Assembly: GCA_032622095.1 (NCBI GenBank)
Contig: CP136067.1
Span: 91,378,707 to 91,442,706, forward strand
DNA from: Siphonodentalium dalli
Lineage: Eukaryota; Mollusca; Scaphopoda; Gadilida; Siphonodentaliidae
Reading direction: 5' to 3'
DNA length: 64,000 nucleotides
Below are positions 1 to 11,929 of the stretch, piece by piece. The notes beneath the pieces are model-generated. The model did not search any database, had not been told where the DNA came from, and worked only from the letters and a program-made list of their open reading frames with translations. Within the stretch, counting starts at the first letter, position 1. The number at the start of each line of letters is the position of its first letter. A program made the translations under genes and the position numbers.

Positions 1-720
1 GGGTTGATTTGAATATATGTGTTATGGACATGTGGGGGAAACTGCACCGATATGATCTTATTGAGTGTTGTTGTGATAGTACATCATAGCGTATGTATGT
101 ACGATTGTGTGTGTTTGCGATCGTGTATGCGTACGGGTGTGGTCGAGATGGTGTGTGTTTGTTGATGTGGTCTCTGACATATGTAAGCTCGTCTCGTGTT
201 CATGTACATATAATTCGAATGATATTCTTTTCCTAGGTTGATTGCTCTCTTGCCGATCTTTTCGTATGGTTATATGTAAAGGTATATGTTATGTTGACAC
301 GAAGGCTATCTATCCTTGTACATATCGTTGTTTGTATATTCATGCCAGATTGTGTAGCCTATTTATTGAGCAGATCGATTCTCAGTTGTACCTGGCGGCA
401 TTCGCCAACTCATTAATACTGTAAGTTGCATATTCTATCGTATCATTCTTCTTAGTTACATTTCCTGTTTCATCTGTTCCATTTGTATGTACCAAATGAT
501 ATGTATATATGATTAATTATACAATCTATATCGAATCTTCAATATTGGAGGAAATAAAGGTATATATATATATATATACGTAATCTTTCATTCGCCTATT
601 TGTTTGAGCAAATTTGACTGCTGAGATGGATGTTCAATTAATTTAATTAATCGATCCATAATAGATGTGTATACATGATTCGAAAATGGTATTCATATTT
701 AGATGAGATACGTCCAACTC
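1..720. other. No gene seen; GT-rich and AT-rich flank
   Basis: No coding signal was recognised. There is a loosely GT-rich patch near 90-170 and a short TA run near 560-578. The longest open frame (60 codons from 242) has no recognisable domain. Confidence 0.5.
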
Positions 721-879
721 ATCCCATATAAAAATGTACCTGGGTAAATCCACCCAGGTGTTTTGGGCCGAAACCCAGGTAAAATCTATCTACCAAGACA
801 TCCACCAACCATCAAGACCCCGCGAAACCTGGGTTTTTACCATGATTTACCCACCTGAAACTGGATAAAAACCCTGGTA

Positions 880-1450
880 TTGATAAACCTGGGTGTAATT
901 ACCCAGCTGACCACACCCAGGTGTACCATACCTGGGTGTTTCCCACCCAGGTGTACCCTGGTGTTTCCTACCTGGGTGTTTCCCCACCCAGGTGTACCAT
1001 GGTGTTATTCACCCAGGTGTACCCTGGTGTTTCCTACCTGGGTGTTTCCCACCCAGGTTACCTTGGTGTTATTCACACAGGTGTACCCTGGTGTTTCCTA
1101 CCTGGGTGTTCCCACCTAGGTGTACCTTGGTGTTATTCACCCAGGTGTACCCTGATGTTTCCTACCTGGGTGTTCCCCACCAGGTGTACCTTGATGTTTC
1201 CAACCCAGGTGTACCTTGGTGTTTTCTTACGCCGGTGTACCTTGGTGTTTGATTACCCAGGTGGATTTCCCATTGAGATGCACCTGGGTTAGAAAACCAC
1301 AAGGTACACCAGGTAAGGAAACACCAAGGTACACCTGGGCAGGAAAACACCAAGGTACGCCTGGGTAAGAAAACACCAAGGTACACCTGGGTAAGACAAC
1401 ACCAAGGTACAACTGGGTGGGAAACACCAAGGTACACACCTGGGTGTGGA
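880..1450. repeat. Inverted minisatellite with CCCAGGTGTACC motif
   Basis: From 880 to about 1262 the plus strand repeats a unit of roughly 35-37 bases built from ACCCAGGTGTACCYTGGTGTT and TACCTGGGTGTT. From about 1280 to 1450 the same motif runs in the opposite orientation (AACACCAAGGTACACCTGGG) with a 25-28 base spacing. The switch point near 1270 makes the array a large imperfect palindrome. Open frames here on both strands are by-products of the repeat. Confidence 0.85.
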
Positions 1451-2855
1451 TACCAAAGTGAAATGATGAGGATGGCAATGAAGTAGATTTTGATGGGATG
1501 CAGGGGTATTGTTATCAATGGAGTTGTTTTAGTATAATAGAACATTAAGGAAACTGATTCTGCAGCAATACAAGTTTTTTCAAGGACAACAAACTAATTA
1601 AAGATAAAATACATGTATAGAAACACATGTAATATATAAATATATAAACTCATTAAACTGCATGGGTTAAAACTTACTGACAACAAGAGTTGGGTTAAAA
1701 TTTTGATTATAAAACACTTGCAAAGTCCCTCTTCATACATGTATATGGTATGTTAGGCAAGTTACATGTACATGTAGTTGCAATGTATACCGGTACATGA
1801 CATACCGGTGGACACAAAAATCATTATTTTAGTTCCAATGTCATTTACCAGAATACATGTACATGTTGTACCTTGCAACTACATCTACAGTGAGGTAGTT
1901 TTGTCTCATTTAAACTTTCTAAATGGGTTTCTCCCATTGAATGACATAAACTAATGTGAGTATACACATGAGCTGTGGTGCGAAATACACACCAAAAAAT
2001 TATTTCGTTGTCTGAGGACATGTTTCCTGTCATTATCTTACTGCTTACAAATATAGATTTGTAATTTTGTGCTGTAATGCTCCAGAAATAGTTATATTTT
2101 GTCCTGGTTCATAAGAACATATTATTTCTTAGTGTTAGAAGGACATGTTGTCTGTTATTATTTGACTCATAAACCCCCAAATGTACATGTAAACAGAACA
2201 TTTGGGAAAGAGACACACCATCTTTATCCTTTTTTATATCAGTACTCAGTAGCAATATTGATCAGATAGCAACATATGCTATAAATAGATTTCAGATGGT
2301 AGAGATTAAACAATCACATTAATTGCACCAACTCGAAACAGTTAACATACCCTGTAGAATACAGACTATGATCAAGGAGGGTGTCACACACACCCCCACC
2401 CCGCTTTGGTATGTGATATTCAAGCCATTTTCAGGTGGTATGCTATATACATGTACATACCCAATGTTATCTGGTACTAGGATTCCACACGGCAATATAA
2501 CCGGCATTCACGATTCAGCAAAAAGGCTAGTATGCAGATATAATAGCAGAAAATTATACAAATTTTGAGTATTTTCCAGCTTAAACAGACCCAAGTGATA
2601 TATTTTTATCTAATTCAGTCTAATGGCTCTTGATATGTTGATGTTTTGGATACTATTTCAGCAAATGTGAGAAAAAGTGGCTTCATTGGGGCTTGTCTGA
2701 AAAATATATCAAGGTCCCCTAAATCCGATACTACATTTCAGAACAATCCAACCAGTGTCCCATGAAATGGTGGATAATAAACTATCATACCAAATTTGAT
2801 TCAGATTTGATCACACAAACTAAAATTATGATGCGGAAAGTTTAAATGTCTATTA
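1451..2855. other. No gene; unassigned sequence with ACATGTA words
   Basis: No domain or splice-bounded coding block was seen. Several ACATGTACATGT-type words occur (for example near 1740-1770, 1855-1866 and 2447-2458). Confidence 0.5.
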
Positions 2856-3242
2856 GGCGACACCAATTTTTAAGTCTGGTTTACGAACATGTGGGCTGAT
2901 GTGGGGAGAACAAAAGTAGATGCAGGAGGGAAAAAAATAAAAGTAAAAAAAATTGTCCCCCCAATTTATATCAAGTAAATCTTGAAATTTTACATAAATT
3001 TTACAAAAATTGTGAAAAAAAACTTCTCGAATGAAATTCTGAACCAAACAAGACATTTCTTGTCATGAAATACATGAAAATATGGATCTGCAAATGATCA
3101 TAAGCAGAACCGGATGCGACAGCACATGAAAATCAGTACACATGTAATTTTTTTTGGGACAAAAAAGTTAAAAAAAAATTCATGAAATGGAAAAAAAGTT
3201 GTAGGAGGTGTTCGTAAACCGGACTTAAAAATTGGTGTCGCC
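2856..3242. mobile_element. MITE, Harbinger-like, TTA target duplication (family G, copy 1)
   Basis: It starts GGCGACACCAATTTTTAAGT and ends with the reverse complement of this, giving about 30-bp inverted termini. TTA lies directly outside both ends (2853-2855 and 3243-3245). A second copy lies at 10204-10555 in the opposite orientation, sharing the interior (a stretch reading CATCCGGTTCTGCTTATGATC on one strand). TWA target duplication with short inverted termini is typical of PIF/Harbinger MITEs; that assignment is inference. Confidence 0.8.
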
Positions 3243-3276
3243 TTATGTGTATATAACTCATATAGCTAACTATTAA

Positions 3277-4162
3277 AGGTGCTCAATCAGATTCGATGGT
3301 CCCCATATAATTAGATTCCAACAACAACATTTTTTTTAGAAATGCTGCTTCAGTTATCAGAATCGATTAATTGCCTAAAAATAATGCTAACCACTGTCAA
3401 CTACATGTATAGTATAAAATTGCCTGATACGTTATATTTATCAACATGCTGTTCGACGAAGTTTGACCTTATTATCAACACAAAGCCTCTTCATTTTAGA
3501 GTTATCCATCTTCATCCGCAATTTGGTCTGCGACCGTCGGCTCGTCAAATATTTCTGTATTAAAATATTAAAATTTCAAAAATCGATATCTGATAACTCT
3601 GAGCTTTGATACATGTAGGTGGGTCCCTCGACTTGAATAAAATATTTTTACCCCCCCCCCGATTCCATATATATGTAAATAGCAAATAAGGGGCACTTAA
3701 TCGGATTATGCAACTTTAAACTGTATTTGAATTTAAAGATGCATAATCCGATTAAGGGCCCCCTGAATTAATGCTCGCACATTACTATTTATTTGGACTT
3801 GGGGGTAAAAGATATTTGGTACGAATCGAGGAACCCACCTATCAAAGCTCAGAGTTATTAGATATCAATTTTTGAAATATACTATTTTTCACGATCAAGA
3901 ATTAATAGTGGCCCACGGTCTCGGACCAAATTTCAGATGAAGCTGGATAACTCTAAAATCAAGAGGCTTTCTGTTGATAATAAGGCCAAATTTTGTAGAA
4001 CAACATGTTGATAAATAACATATGTCAGGCAATTGTATACTTTAGCATTATTTTAGGGCAATTAATCAATTCTGATACCGTAACTGAAGCAGCCTTTCTA
4101 AATACAAATGTATGATGTTGGAATCTGATTATATGGGTATCATCGAACCGGATTGAGTACCT
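3277..4162. mobile_element. 886-bp foldback element in TTAA (family B, copy 1)
   Basis: The two halves are reverse complements over almost the whole length: AGGTGCTCAATCAGATTCGA at the left against TCGAACCGGATTGAGTACCT at the right, and matching blocks inward to the centre near 3700. TTAA lies on both sides (3273-3276, 4163-4166). A shorter relative at 28421-28877 shares the termini and the block CTCTGAGCTTTGATA. TTAA targets suggest a piggyBac-type origin. Confidence 0.8.
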
Positions 4163-4844
4163 TTAAAATGAACTGTATCCAGTATAAACATGTTAAACCT
4201 GATAATTAATTAGAGCATGCAGTCCCTGTTGACATGCGGTATCCGCTGGTAATCTTACCACAGTAATATGTGTTAACTGTGATAACCAAGTTAATTGTTT
4301 TTACCACAAAAATTCTGAATTCTATCTAGACATTTTGAAACAATAAAAAAAAATTCTGGTGTGGTTACAATGTCAACTTTAAAACAAAATTCATATAAAC
4401 ATCGCATGAAAAATACAGCCTAACTGCAAATGTGAGGTGGACCACATTATGCGGCGGTATAACTGACTGCGGTTGATCGCATGAACACGCGTGAATACTG
4501 CAGTAATACCCGGTGGTCAACCTTTATAAGGCGAGTTGATTAATTAAAGCATACATGTGGCTGTAATTTTACATGTATGTTCTATAGACTTTGTTGGGAA
4601 AGAGAATATAGCTGTGCGACAATGGATGATATTTCCCCACCCCAGCAGGTGTCGAGTACAGAAAAATATACCAAACATACCGGTAGTCTGTTAATCCTGA
4701 TGAGCTAAGTTAGAAATTTTTCAATCGAAACCTCATAAAAAAAAATATAAATTCAGTTCTCAATTTTCGAACACTTCTAGGAAATTGTTCAAAAATATTG
4801 TTAAAAGATGCCCATTCGATTTGACACTGTAAATATACCCTGTT
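4163..4844. other. No gene; decayed repeat fragment near 4490-4575
   Basis: The stretch GTTGATTAATTAAAGCAT...GCTGTAA near 4531-4565 resembles the right end of the family D elements (5396-5562, 7047-7267, 54028-54531), so a decayed copy probably lies here. No coding signal was seen. Confidence 0.35.
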
Positions 4845-4968
4845 CAAGTGTTCCTGCTAATGTGCTATGATGCGGTTGGGTCCTGCTTAATTGCTATGAA
4901 TTGCACTACCCGCATCATAGCAATTCAGCAGGACCACCAGCATCATAGCATATTAGCAGGACCACTTG
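4845..4968. repeat. 124-bp imperfect hairpin
   Basis: CAAGTGTTCCTGCTAATGTG at the left pairs with CATATTAGCAGGACCACTTG at the right. The inner words TGCTATGATGCGG and CATCATAGCAATTCAGCAGG continue the stem. Confidence 0.75.
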
Positions 4969-5395
4969 GCCAGTGGTAAAATACTAAAATAGTTTGTTTT
5001 CCATACGGATATGTGTTTTCAAATAATCATGTAATGATATCTATTAACATACATGTATATGATCCTATTTATAGGTTTTATTCATCACGACCAGATAAAC
5101 TTTGTATACAGACAGTTTTACCAAACTTAGAAATTTTATTAGGTGCTTTCATTGTAGCTGTAATTACTAGTATTAAAAGAGTGCTCAATAAAGTTTGTTT
5201 TATCATTTATGCTCATTTGGAATTTGGATGCTATTTAATTCTGTTTATCTATATAATTGGCTGCACTGCTAAATTTTGACTCATTTCAGTCATTTGATGT
5301 CAGTACATGTAGTTGTCCATCGAAATGGCGAACACAACCAAAGACAAATTACAAGAGGAAAGACAACAAATAAATTTGATGTGCACTAAAACAGA

Positions 5396-5562
5396 TACAG
5401 TAGTGCCCTAAGAAATCGACCCCTTAACCACAGCAGAATTATATGTAACTTTTCAGGATTTAGTCGGATATATGGCTTGTTGCCATTCATCGGAAAGCTC
5501 TCCCCGAGTTACCCATAATTCTGCTGTGGATAAGGAGTCGATTAATTAGAGCATTACTGTAG
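5396..5562. mobile_element. Short palindromic MITE, mariner-like ends (family D, copy 1)
   Basis: The termini TACAGTAGTGCCCTAAGAAA and GATTAATTAGAGCATTACTGTA are imperfect inverted repeats. The body carries GCAGAATTATATGTAACTTT and its reverse complement. A closer palindrome of the same family is at 7047-7267. TA at the outer edge and CAGT-type ends recall Tc1/mariner MITEs. Confidence 0.75.
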
Positions 5563-5789
5563 TTACAAATGTATGTCTAGCCTCTTGTGAAGTGTTGTGT
5601 CACTAATAAGATCTTTAATTCACATACACATGTACATGTACTATATACCCGTTCAAGCGTTTACAAGTGTCAGTCATCGAGAAACTGACCAAATGTATTG
5701 GTAGTATATAATATAGACTAGCACTGCACCTGGGCTACATGTACATGTACTGTAAGTGATTATAATGTACTATTTTTATATTCTGCCGT

Positions 5790-6026
5790 GAAAGTGTTGC
5801 TGAATGAAATTTAAGTTTACCCCGATATTCTAAGTCCGCTCGACTAAGATGGAGTTTTTCTCGAAAACTGATATCTGAATATACATGTCGTCTTCCACTG
5901 GTTGGTATTCCCTCTAAATTGACTAATTTTAACTGATTAGATTAGCCCTGATATGGAAAACTCTAACTGTTATAGCCCGATGAGCGGTTTACTGCCAACA
6001 GCGGTGATGATATGATGACCAGCGTT
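5790..6026 (+). repeat. Dispersed repeat (family L, copy 1)
   Basis: It is alignable by eye to 60058-60342 in the same orientation. Shared landmarks are CTGAATGAAA, CGCTCGACTAA, CTTCCAYTGGTTGGTAT, ATGGAAAACTCTAACTGTTA and CGGTTTACTGCC. No coding capacity. Type of element unknown. Confidence 0.75.
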
Positions 6027-6760
6027 GTGCATGGCATATGTTGATCCAGGTAAGAATGCCACCATACATTCCAAACATTCATTAAATATCTTATTAATAG
6101 TAACCCAAACTACACAAGAGACTAGTATAACTAAGATTGGGCTCGATTAATGATGTGACACTTTCAGTACTTCATTTACTAGTAGCCTGGTACTGGTGGG
6201 CATAGCTACAGATACTTGTTTGGCGTGTTTGAGGCCTGTGGCACAAGGGCAGCAGAATCAATTAAAATTTCTCTTATTGTAGTGTAGTACATGTACATGA
6301 ATAGTACCGGTAGTACAGCACACAAAGAGGTATATATATAGTACCGGCACATGTACATGTATTCTCTCTGTTTTCACATGTTTTTTTTCAATTTAACAAC
6401 ATGAGTCTTTTATGACACATACTAAAGTGAAAGTAGGCCTACATGTATATAATGTGCACACAGTATACCGGTACATGTACTGATATATTACATTGCAATA
6501 CAGTCCGAGTACAATGATATAGCAAAATTATGCATAGTAGAATAACAACCTTTTGTACACACAGTCCTGACAATGATATACCGGGATATCATGGTGATAG
6601 TTCATACATTTGGAATTAGCGAATACCCGAGTTTGTGGTTAGACCGCTTCATGCGATGTTTATGTGAATTTTTATTTTTAAGTCGGCATTGCATACGGTA
6701 GTCCTATAAACCACACCAGAGAATAGCAAATGTCGGTCAGTGACCAACTTCTTATGTTTA
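6027..6760. other. No gene; dense ACATGTAC words
   Basis: No coding block was recognised. ACATGTAC/GTACATGT and ACCGGTA words cluster near 6285-6365 and 6435-6480. Confidence 0.5.
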
Positions 6761-7014
6761 TGCAATCGATACAATCAGGTTCTGCTTTTGATGTCCAGTT
6801 CGATATTTGTGGTGTGTTCTTGTGCAAAAATATAATTCTAACTAATGCGCCAAAAATCAGGTTTATAAATTTATCCATTCTTGAGCAAGAGCAACTCGTA
6901 CAACTTGTATGGTATAACATTCCAAACTGAGTATTTCTGCTATCGAACCATATGATAATAATGTTGAACCGGACATCGAAATCTGAACCGCATTTATGGA
7001 TTGCAGCACGTGAT
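6761..7014. mobile_element. Foldback element (family E, copy 1)
   Basis: TGCAATCGATACAATCAGGT and the following GATGTCCAGTTCG at the left pair with GAACCGGACATCGAAA and TTTATGGATTGCA at the right. A larger relative is at 34959-35837, sharing the terminal CGATACAATC-GGTTC and the GTGTTCTTGTG word. Confidence 0.6.
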
Positions 7015-7046
7015 GTTGAATAAACAGTTATACAATGTAGAGGATA

Positions 7047-7267
7047 TACAGTAATGCTCTAATTAATCGACTCCTTAACTACAGCAGAATTATGGGTAAC
7101 TTTTCAGGATTTAGTCGGAAATATGGGTTGATGCCATTCATCGGAAAGCTTTCGGTGAGAGCTTTCCGATGAATGGCAACAATCCATATTTCGGAATAAA
7201 TCCTGAAAAGTTACCCATAATTCTGTTGTAGATAAGGAGTCGATTAATTAGCTCTAGAATTACTGTA
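7047..7267. mobile_element. 221-bp palindromic MITE (family D, copy 2)
   Basis: It is nearly a full palindrome: TACAGTAATGCTCTAATTAA at the left, matching inverted sequence at the right, with arms running through GCAGAATTATGGGTAACTTT to a centre near 7155 (GAAAGCTTTCGGTGAGAGCT). It can form one long hairpin. TA at both outer ends is consistent with mariner-type target use. Confidence 0.85.
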
Positions 7268-8378
7268 ACATGGTTTATAATATACAAATGTATACTGTAT
7301 GGGAAACATCAGAGGTTTACAAAGTAATAAAAACAGTTGATTTGTTCTCTATTCTTGTGGTTATATACACATACATGTATTCTAAAAATAAATGTCCTTT
7401 ACAACGTGGATCAATGAAATGCGGTTGTTGCATTTAAAATGCATTGAGGGTGCATTGTGTCACGCCACTTTGTAAATGCCTTAATGACAGCATTTAAATT
7501 AAATGCACTGCATTGGGAATAATCGCAGTCGCATTGAAATTACCGATCATTGCGCCGAAAAAGTATACTAGTATGAACACCCAAATAACGATACGATAGT
7601 GTATAGTGTATTTTGCAATTTTAGTTTTAATTTTGTTTAATTTAAATTCACATCTGAATAATTCTGTGTTATTTTCCCACTCCTGGTGTACATGTATATG
7701 TTCGGAATCGGACATTCATGATGTAGTTTTCCATTCAAAATGGAATAAACATAAATAAACACTGTTGACATTAATTGTTTTATAATCAGAATCTGAGAAT
7801 CATGATTCTCATTTTGATTCTAGTAAAAAGTCTTGATTCCCTGTAGAAAGTGAAACACTAACATTTTGATTATTGCAAAAAATCTGATGGATTTTAAGGC
7901 CTGCATCAAGACATTTGTTTGTGAATAAATCAAGGTAAATGTGTTAAAATATGAACGCATTTACAAATGCGTTGCTCCAAAATCGCAAAGTAGATTCGAA
8001 CATGTGGTCGCTTTTCTAAGAAATTTGTGAGTGGTCTGTACATGTACATACATGTAAGTTACTTGACCAACTACACGAGGAGTCGAGGGACACAATCAAT
8101 GAGGACGTTTGTACTAAAAAATATTTTTTTACGCAAGGAACGAACACAAGGCCAATTTCTTAATTTATATTATGAGCCAACAAGACAGATCGTAAATCGC
8201 TGTTATATGACAATATATGTGGCCATCATAATGGTCGACAGGCATGACCCAACAAAAAACAATCTGTCAGGCCAATATAAAGAAGTCGCGACTTATTGCT
8301 GGTGGAACCTATTAAAGGCATCGTTCCATTTCGTTAATAACAACTTACATGTACATGTAACATTCACCTCCACCTCTT

Positions 8379-9322
8379 TACTCTTGGGCTCCAAATAAAC
8401 ATGCATGCACCAGCTGCATGCACGTTTATTATTTTTCTTGGGAAATCCCCCCCATGCACAGTGCTTATTTGGGTCTGCACGTTTATTAATATTTTGAAGC
8501 TACATGTATGAAAATTTAAATCAGCACAAATTCAAGATTTCTATATGATTCAGATGTAAAAATGATCAACACGTCTACATTAGTTACTAGCTAAACAAGA
8601 CATTTTGTCATACATGTAGGTGTATACTTTACTGTGAAATTGCGTTTCTTCCGTTCTCCATGAACGGATTCTCAAAATGTTTGGTTTTCCAAAAAACAAG
8701 GATTCGAACTGTCTGAATCTGAACTCCATGCGTTCGTTTAAATAGATGAATAAATAGTGGGAAAGACATACAATCCTAGTTCATAATGAATTTAAGTATA
8801 TAAATATAAATAATAAACGGCGGATTCAACGTGGTCATGGGTTTTGACCGCGTTAAAAAAATCAGCAAACTCCGTATGAACCCCGAAGTTTGCTGATTTT
8901 TTCTCGCGGTCAAAACCCCATGACCGCATTGAAACCGCCGTTCATTTCTTATATAAATAACACAATTTAAGATTGGTGAATTATTTCTTTTGGTTAATTT
9001 AATAAACGTACAGGACCAAATAACGATCGTACAGGTGGGAATTTTACCTCGATTTTAATAATCGTACATTAGGCACTCAAGAGTACATATTCAAGTATGT
9101 GGCAAACCAAAAAAACACCACATGATACATACATGTACCTGTACTACATGTTGACTCGTATACTTGAACCTGCTATACAAATTATTTGGTTAACCACAGC
9201 TGATGTTTTGCTCAGAGTTCCCCCTGCACTATTATTTGGGTATGTACTTTTATTAACTTTCAATGGAATTTACACCCTGCACTATTATTTGGGCCTGCAC
9301 TTTTATTTGGAGCCTGAGAGTA
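8379..9322. mobile_element. Foldback element starting TACTCTTGGGCTCC
   Basis: TACTCTTGGGCTCCAAATAA at the left pairs with TTATTTGGAGCCTGAGAGTA at the right. Inner words GCACGTTTATTA and GGGTCTGCAC recur near both ends. It encloses the 8802-8955 hairpin. Confidence 0.7.
8802..8955. repeat. Near-perfect hairpin, arms about 60 bp
   Basis: CGGCGGATTCAACGTGGTCA, then GGGTTTTGACCGCG and AAAATCAGCAAACT on the left are matched in reverse complement on the right (AGTTTGCTGATTTT, CGCGGTCAAAACCCCATGAC, GAAACCGCCG). The spacer is about ten bases. Confidence 0.85.
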
Positions 9323-9359
9323 AGTTGCATTGACATTTATTTTCACGAATTACCATGCC

Positions 9360-10029
9360 AAGGCCAAAGAAAAAAGATTGTATGTTTCCGGTAACATAGC
9401 GAAAAAATTAGGGTAGGTAGGTAGGGAATTTTTTTTATTTTATTTTATTTTGATATTTTTTATCCAGCTGCAGAAATATTGAACTACCTCGACCAAAGTG
9501 ACATAAAATGCAAACCCGTGCCATGGGGAAAGTATTACTTGATCAACACAGTGGAAATATACATTAAGATTGATAAAAAATAAAACTTACTTCATGCTTA
9601 CGTATGTTTTTTATTATTCACATACCACATTTTCATAAATTTGGCTATAAACTTGGTTATTTTACCAATAATACCGCCATTATACCGTACATGTATTGTG
9701 ACGATTACATCCCATTGTCTGGGGTAGCCAGTACGCCCACCGAGCATGCCTGGTTTTTGGAAACAGTAGCTACATGTATACCCCTAATATATGCAGTGAT
9801 AACCTCTTTACATGTATATATACAGATACACACCCACCATGTCTGTTGATAGTGTTCCATAAGTCCCAAACAAGACATAAAGCAGGCAGGAGATCCACTC
9901 TCAGGAAATTAAAATTGCGAACATTTTGACTTTTTCTCAAAATATCAATAAAAAGTTTAGGGTCGGCGGGTTATTTTTAGGGTCGGTCGATGCACGGAAA
10001 CATAGTATCACTATCTTTTTTCTTTGGCC
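9360..10029. mobile_element. Foldback element with AAGGCCAAAGAAAAAAGAT ends
   Basis: The left end (9360) and right end (10029) are inverted copies, AAGGCCAAAGAAAAAAGATTG against TATCTTTTTTCTTTGGCCT with an inner GTTTCCG/CGGAAAC. Inside, TTAGGGTAGG and TTAGGGTCGG words sit near the ends. Open frames here are not convincing. Confidence 0.7.
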
Positions 10030-10203
10030 TAGGAACATTGCAACTGGTTTGAAGTAACATGACCGCGTTGCGTCAACACTGGAACTGCATTGATGGTAAT
10101 TTTCAACATGGTCTCACTGAGTTTCTATCAAATATAAATACTAGTATGGTTGAGGGAGACAATTATTTTGAGAATATGTGAACCTGTGTTAACATGAGCC
10201 TAA

Positions 10204-10555
10204 GGCGACACCAATTTTTAAGTCTGGTTTACGAACACCTCCTACAAAATTTAACTTTTTTTGTCCCAAAATATTTTACACGCGTACTGATTTTCATGTG
10301 CTGTCGCATCCGGTTCTGCTTATGATCATTTACAGTTTCATGTATTTCATGACAAGATATGTCTTGTTTGGTTTGAACAGAATTTCATTCAAAAACATTT
10401 TTTCACAATTTTTGTAAAATTTATGTAAAATTCCACGATTTACTTGATATAAATTTTGGGGGACAATCTTTTTTATTTTTTATTTTTTTCCCTCCTGCAT
10501 CTACTTTTTTCTCTCCCCACATTATCGTAAACCAGACTTAAAAATTGGTGTCGCT
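10204..10555. mobile_element. MITE, Harbinger-like, TAA target duplication (family G, copy 2)
   Basis: Starts GGCGACACCAATTTTTAAGT and ends AAAAATTGGTGTCGC with the last base changed. TAA flanks both ends (10201-10203 and 10556-10558). The interior is the reverse complement of the copy at 2856-3242, so the two sit in opposite orientation. Confidence 0.8.
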
Positions 10556-10860
10556 TAAATATCATCTGATGGAGTCAAAATCATTGAACCGTCACTTATG
10601 CATGCACATGTAGTATTGATGTTGAGTCTGGCTTTCATCATTTTCATTAGTTTTACTGTTATCCACCAAAGGTTGAGGTGTTATGGAACAACTGTATGGC
10701 ATCGTATACTGTTATCTTCCGAGTAAATATGGAGTCTCTAATTCTTTTATCAGTCACGCATCTACTCATCAAATAGTATAATCCTTAAATATTTGTAGTC
10801 CAGGTGATCTCGACTGCACAGTACATGTATAAACATTCATCTGCAGTGTGTTTTAAATTT

Positions 10861-11057
10861 CTTTGCCGTGTAACAACTGTTGCCCCAAGTTTCAATGCCT
10901 TGTCCTCCTGGTATGTAGGGATTACCAATTTACCATTGCCGTGTTTTAATTTGCAATTTTGATGATGACGCTCACTTGTTGATAATTTTCTTTGTCGTGT
11001 AACAACTGTTGTACCAAGTTTCTACGCCGCATCCTCCTGGTATTTAGGGATTACCGG
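10861..11057. repeat. Direct duplication, period about 129 bp
   Basis: CTTTGCCGTGTAACAACTGT at 10861 recurs as CTTTGTCGTGTAACAACTGT at 10990, followed in both by CCAAGTTTC and TCCTCCTGGTAT-TAGGGATTACC. About one and a half units are present. Confidence 0.75.
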
Positions 11058-11246
11058 TGCCTTTAATAGTGATGCATCATTGCCAGTTAATGTACATTAG
11101 AGTGGAACTGAATTAACAATGTCACATTGACACAGTACTCAGTTAACTTGAGTTAAGACCAGTAAAACAGCAAAAGTAGTATTATTGTACAGCAGGCTTT
11201 ATATCACTATCAGTACTTACTACATGTACAGACCCCTTACTATCGT

Positions 11247-11862
11247 GAATCAATCTGAATCTGAATGGTTACGCTGCAGATCCCAATTCTGGTAATTTCG
11301 CAGCGGGCGAGAGAGTCTCAGATCTTTTCCTTCAGCGCACTCTTGAAGGAATCCACAGGCTGTTGTTGTAGGATTAAGGATTCCTCCAGCTGATTCCAGT
11401 CGCATATAGTTCGAACAAATGTGGAATTAGCAAATTGAGCTGACACGTACATGTATGGTATAGCCTCGTAATACTGACTGTTGTTCCTTATTAGGTGCCG
11501 AGGAATTTGGCTGGTGACGTAGCCTGTCAGAACTTTGCTCTGCGTTCTAAGACGCCTTGTTTCGGTTGTAAAGTATTGATTAGGGGGTATAGCCGGGACC
11601 AATCCGCCCACCACCTTAAGTACTCATGAATCCCAGCCGATTTATTTTCCGCCGTTTCTGCAATGTTGGTAAATCTACCTCGTAGAGGATCTTGGTCATA
11701 TATCCATCTTCTTTGCTCTTATAGTCTCTTTTAATGAAACGGGCTGCTCTACGCTGGATTCTTTCCAGCTTGTCGATGTGATTTTGTTGGTAGGGGTCCC
11801 AGATGGTGTCTGCGTAGTCCATGATCTTCAATTTCAAACTTCTCAATTCTTCTTCTTCTGGA
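11247..11862 (-). pseudogene. 5'-truncated LINE: C-terminal tail of a jockey/CR1-like reverse transcriptase
   Basis: Two adjacent minus-strand frames give the end of a non-LTR ORF2. The upstream piece has IMDYADTIWDPYQQNHIDKL and ERIQRRAARFIKRDY, the familiar (L)EYA..VWDP....I..LE..QRRAARF signature; the downstream piece has PAIPPNQYF and a final IRTICDWNQLEESL-like block near residues 65-80. A +1 shift near 11615 separates the pieces. Protein similarity stops upstream of about 11862, so the element is 5'-truncated as LINEs usually are. After the stop at 11318 the 3' end reaches a short TTCAGATTCAGATTGA tail (read on the minus strand, about 11248-11265), typical of CR1/jockey-group tails. Dead copy; clade assignment is from memory of family motifs. 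Confidence 0.85.
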
Positions 11863-11929
11863 CAGGTGCATGAGCAGGCCACTGGCACTACATCATGCTT
11901 GCACCGGTACCACAAATTCAATTTTTAGA

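Larger units (their letters stand above)
7380..10174 (+). mobile_element. Element with CGCGGTT subterminal motifs (family F, copy 2), carrying nested insertions
   Basis: The left end TTCTAAAAATAAATGTCC and right end GGGAGACAATTATTTTGAGAA match, with divergence, the termini of the better preserved copy at 27258-29369. The internal block 7440-7690 (CATTGCGCCGAAAAAGTATA, TTATTTTCCCACTC) aligns with 27400-27590, and 10058-10090 (GACCGCGTTGCGTCAAC) aligns with the right subterminal region of that copy. Foldbacks 8379-9322 and 9360-10029 are inserted in it. No transposase was seen. Confidence 0.6.

Noticed and set aside
921-1545. Overlapping frames of 80-127 codons on both strands
   Set aside because: They are read-through of the CCCAGGTGTACC minisatellite; similar frames appear in all phases.
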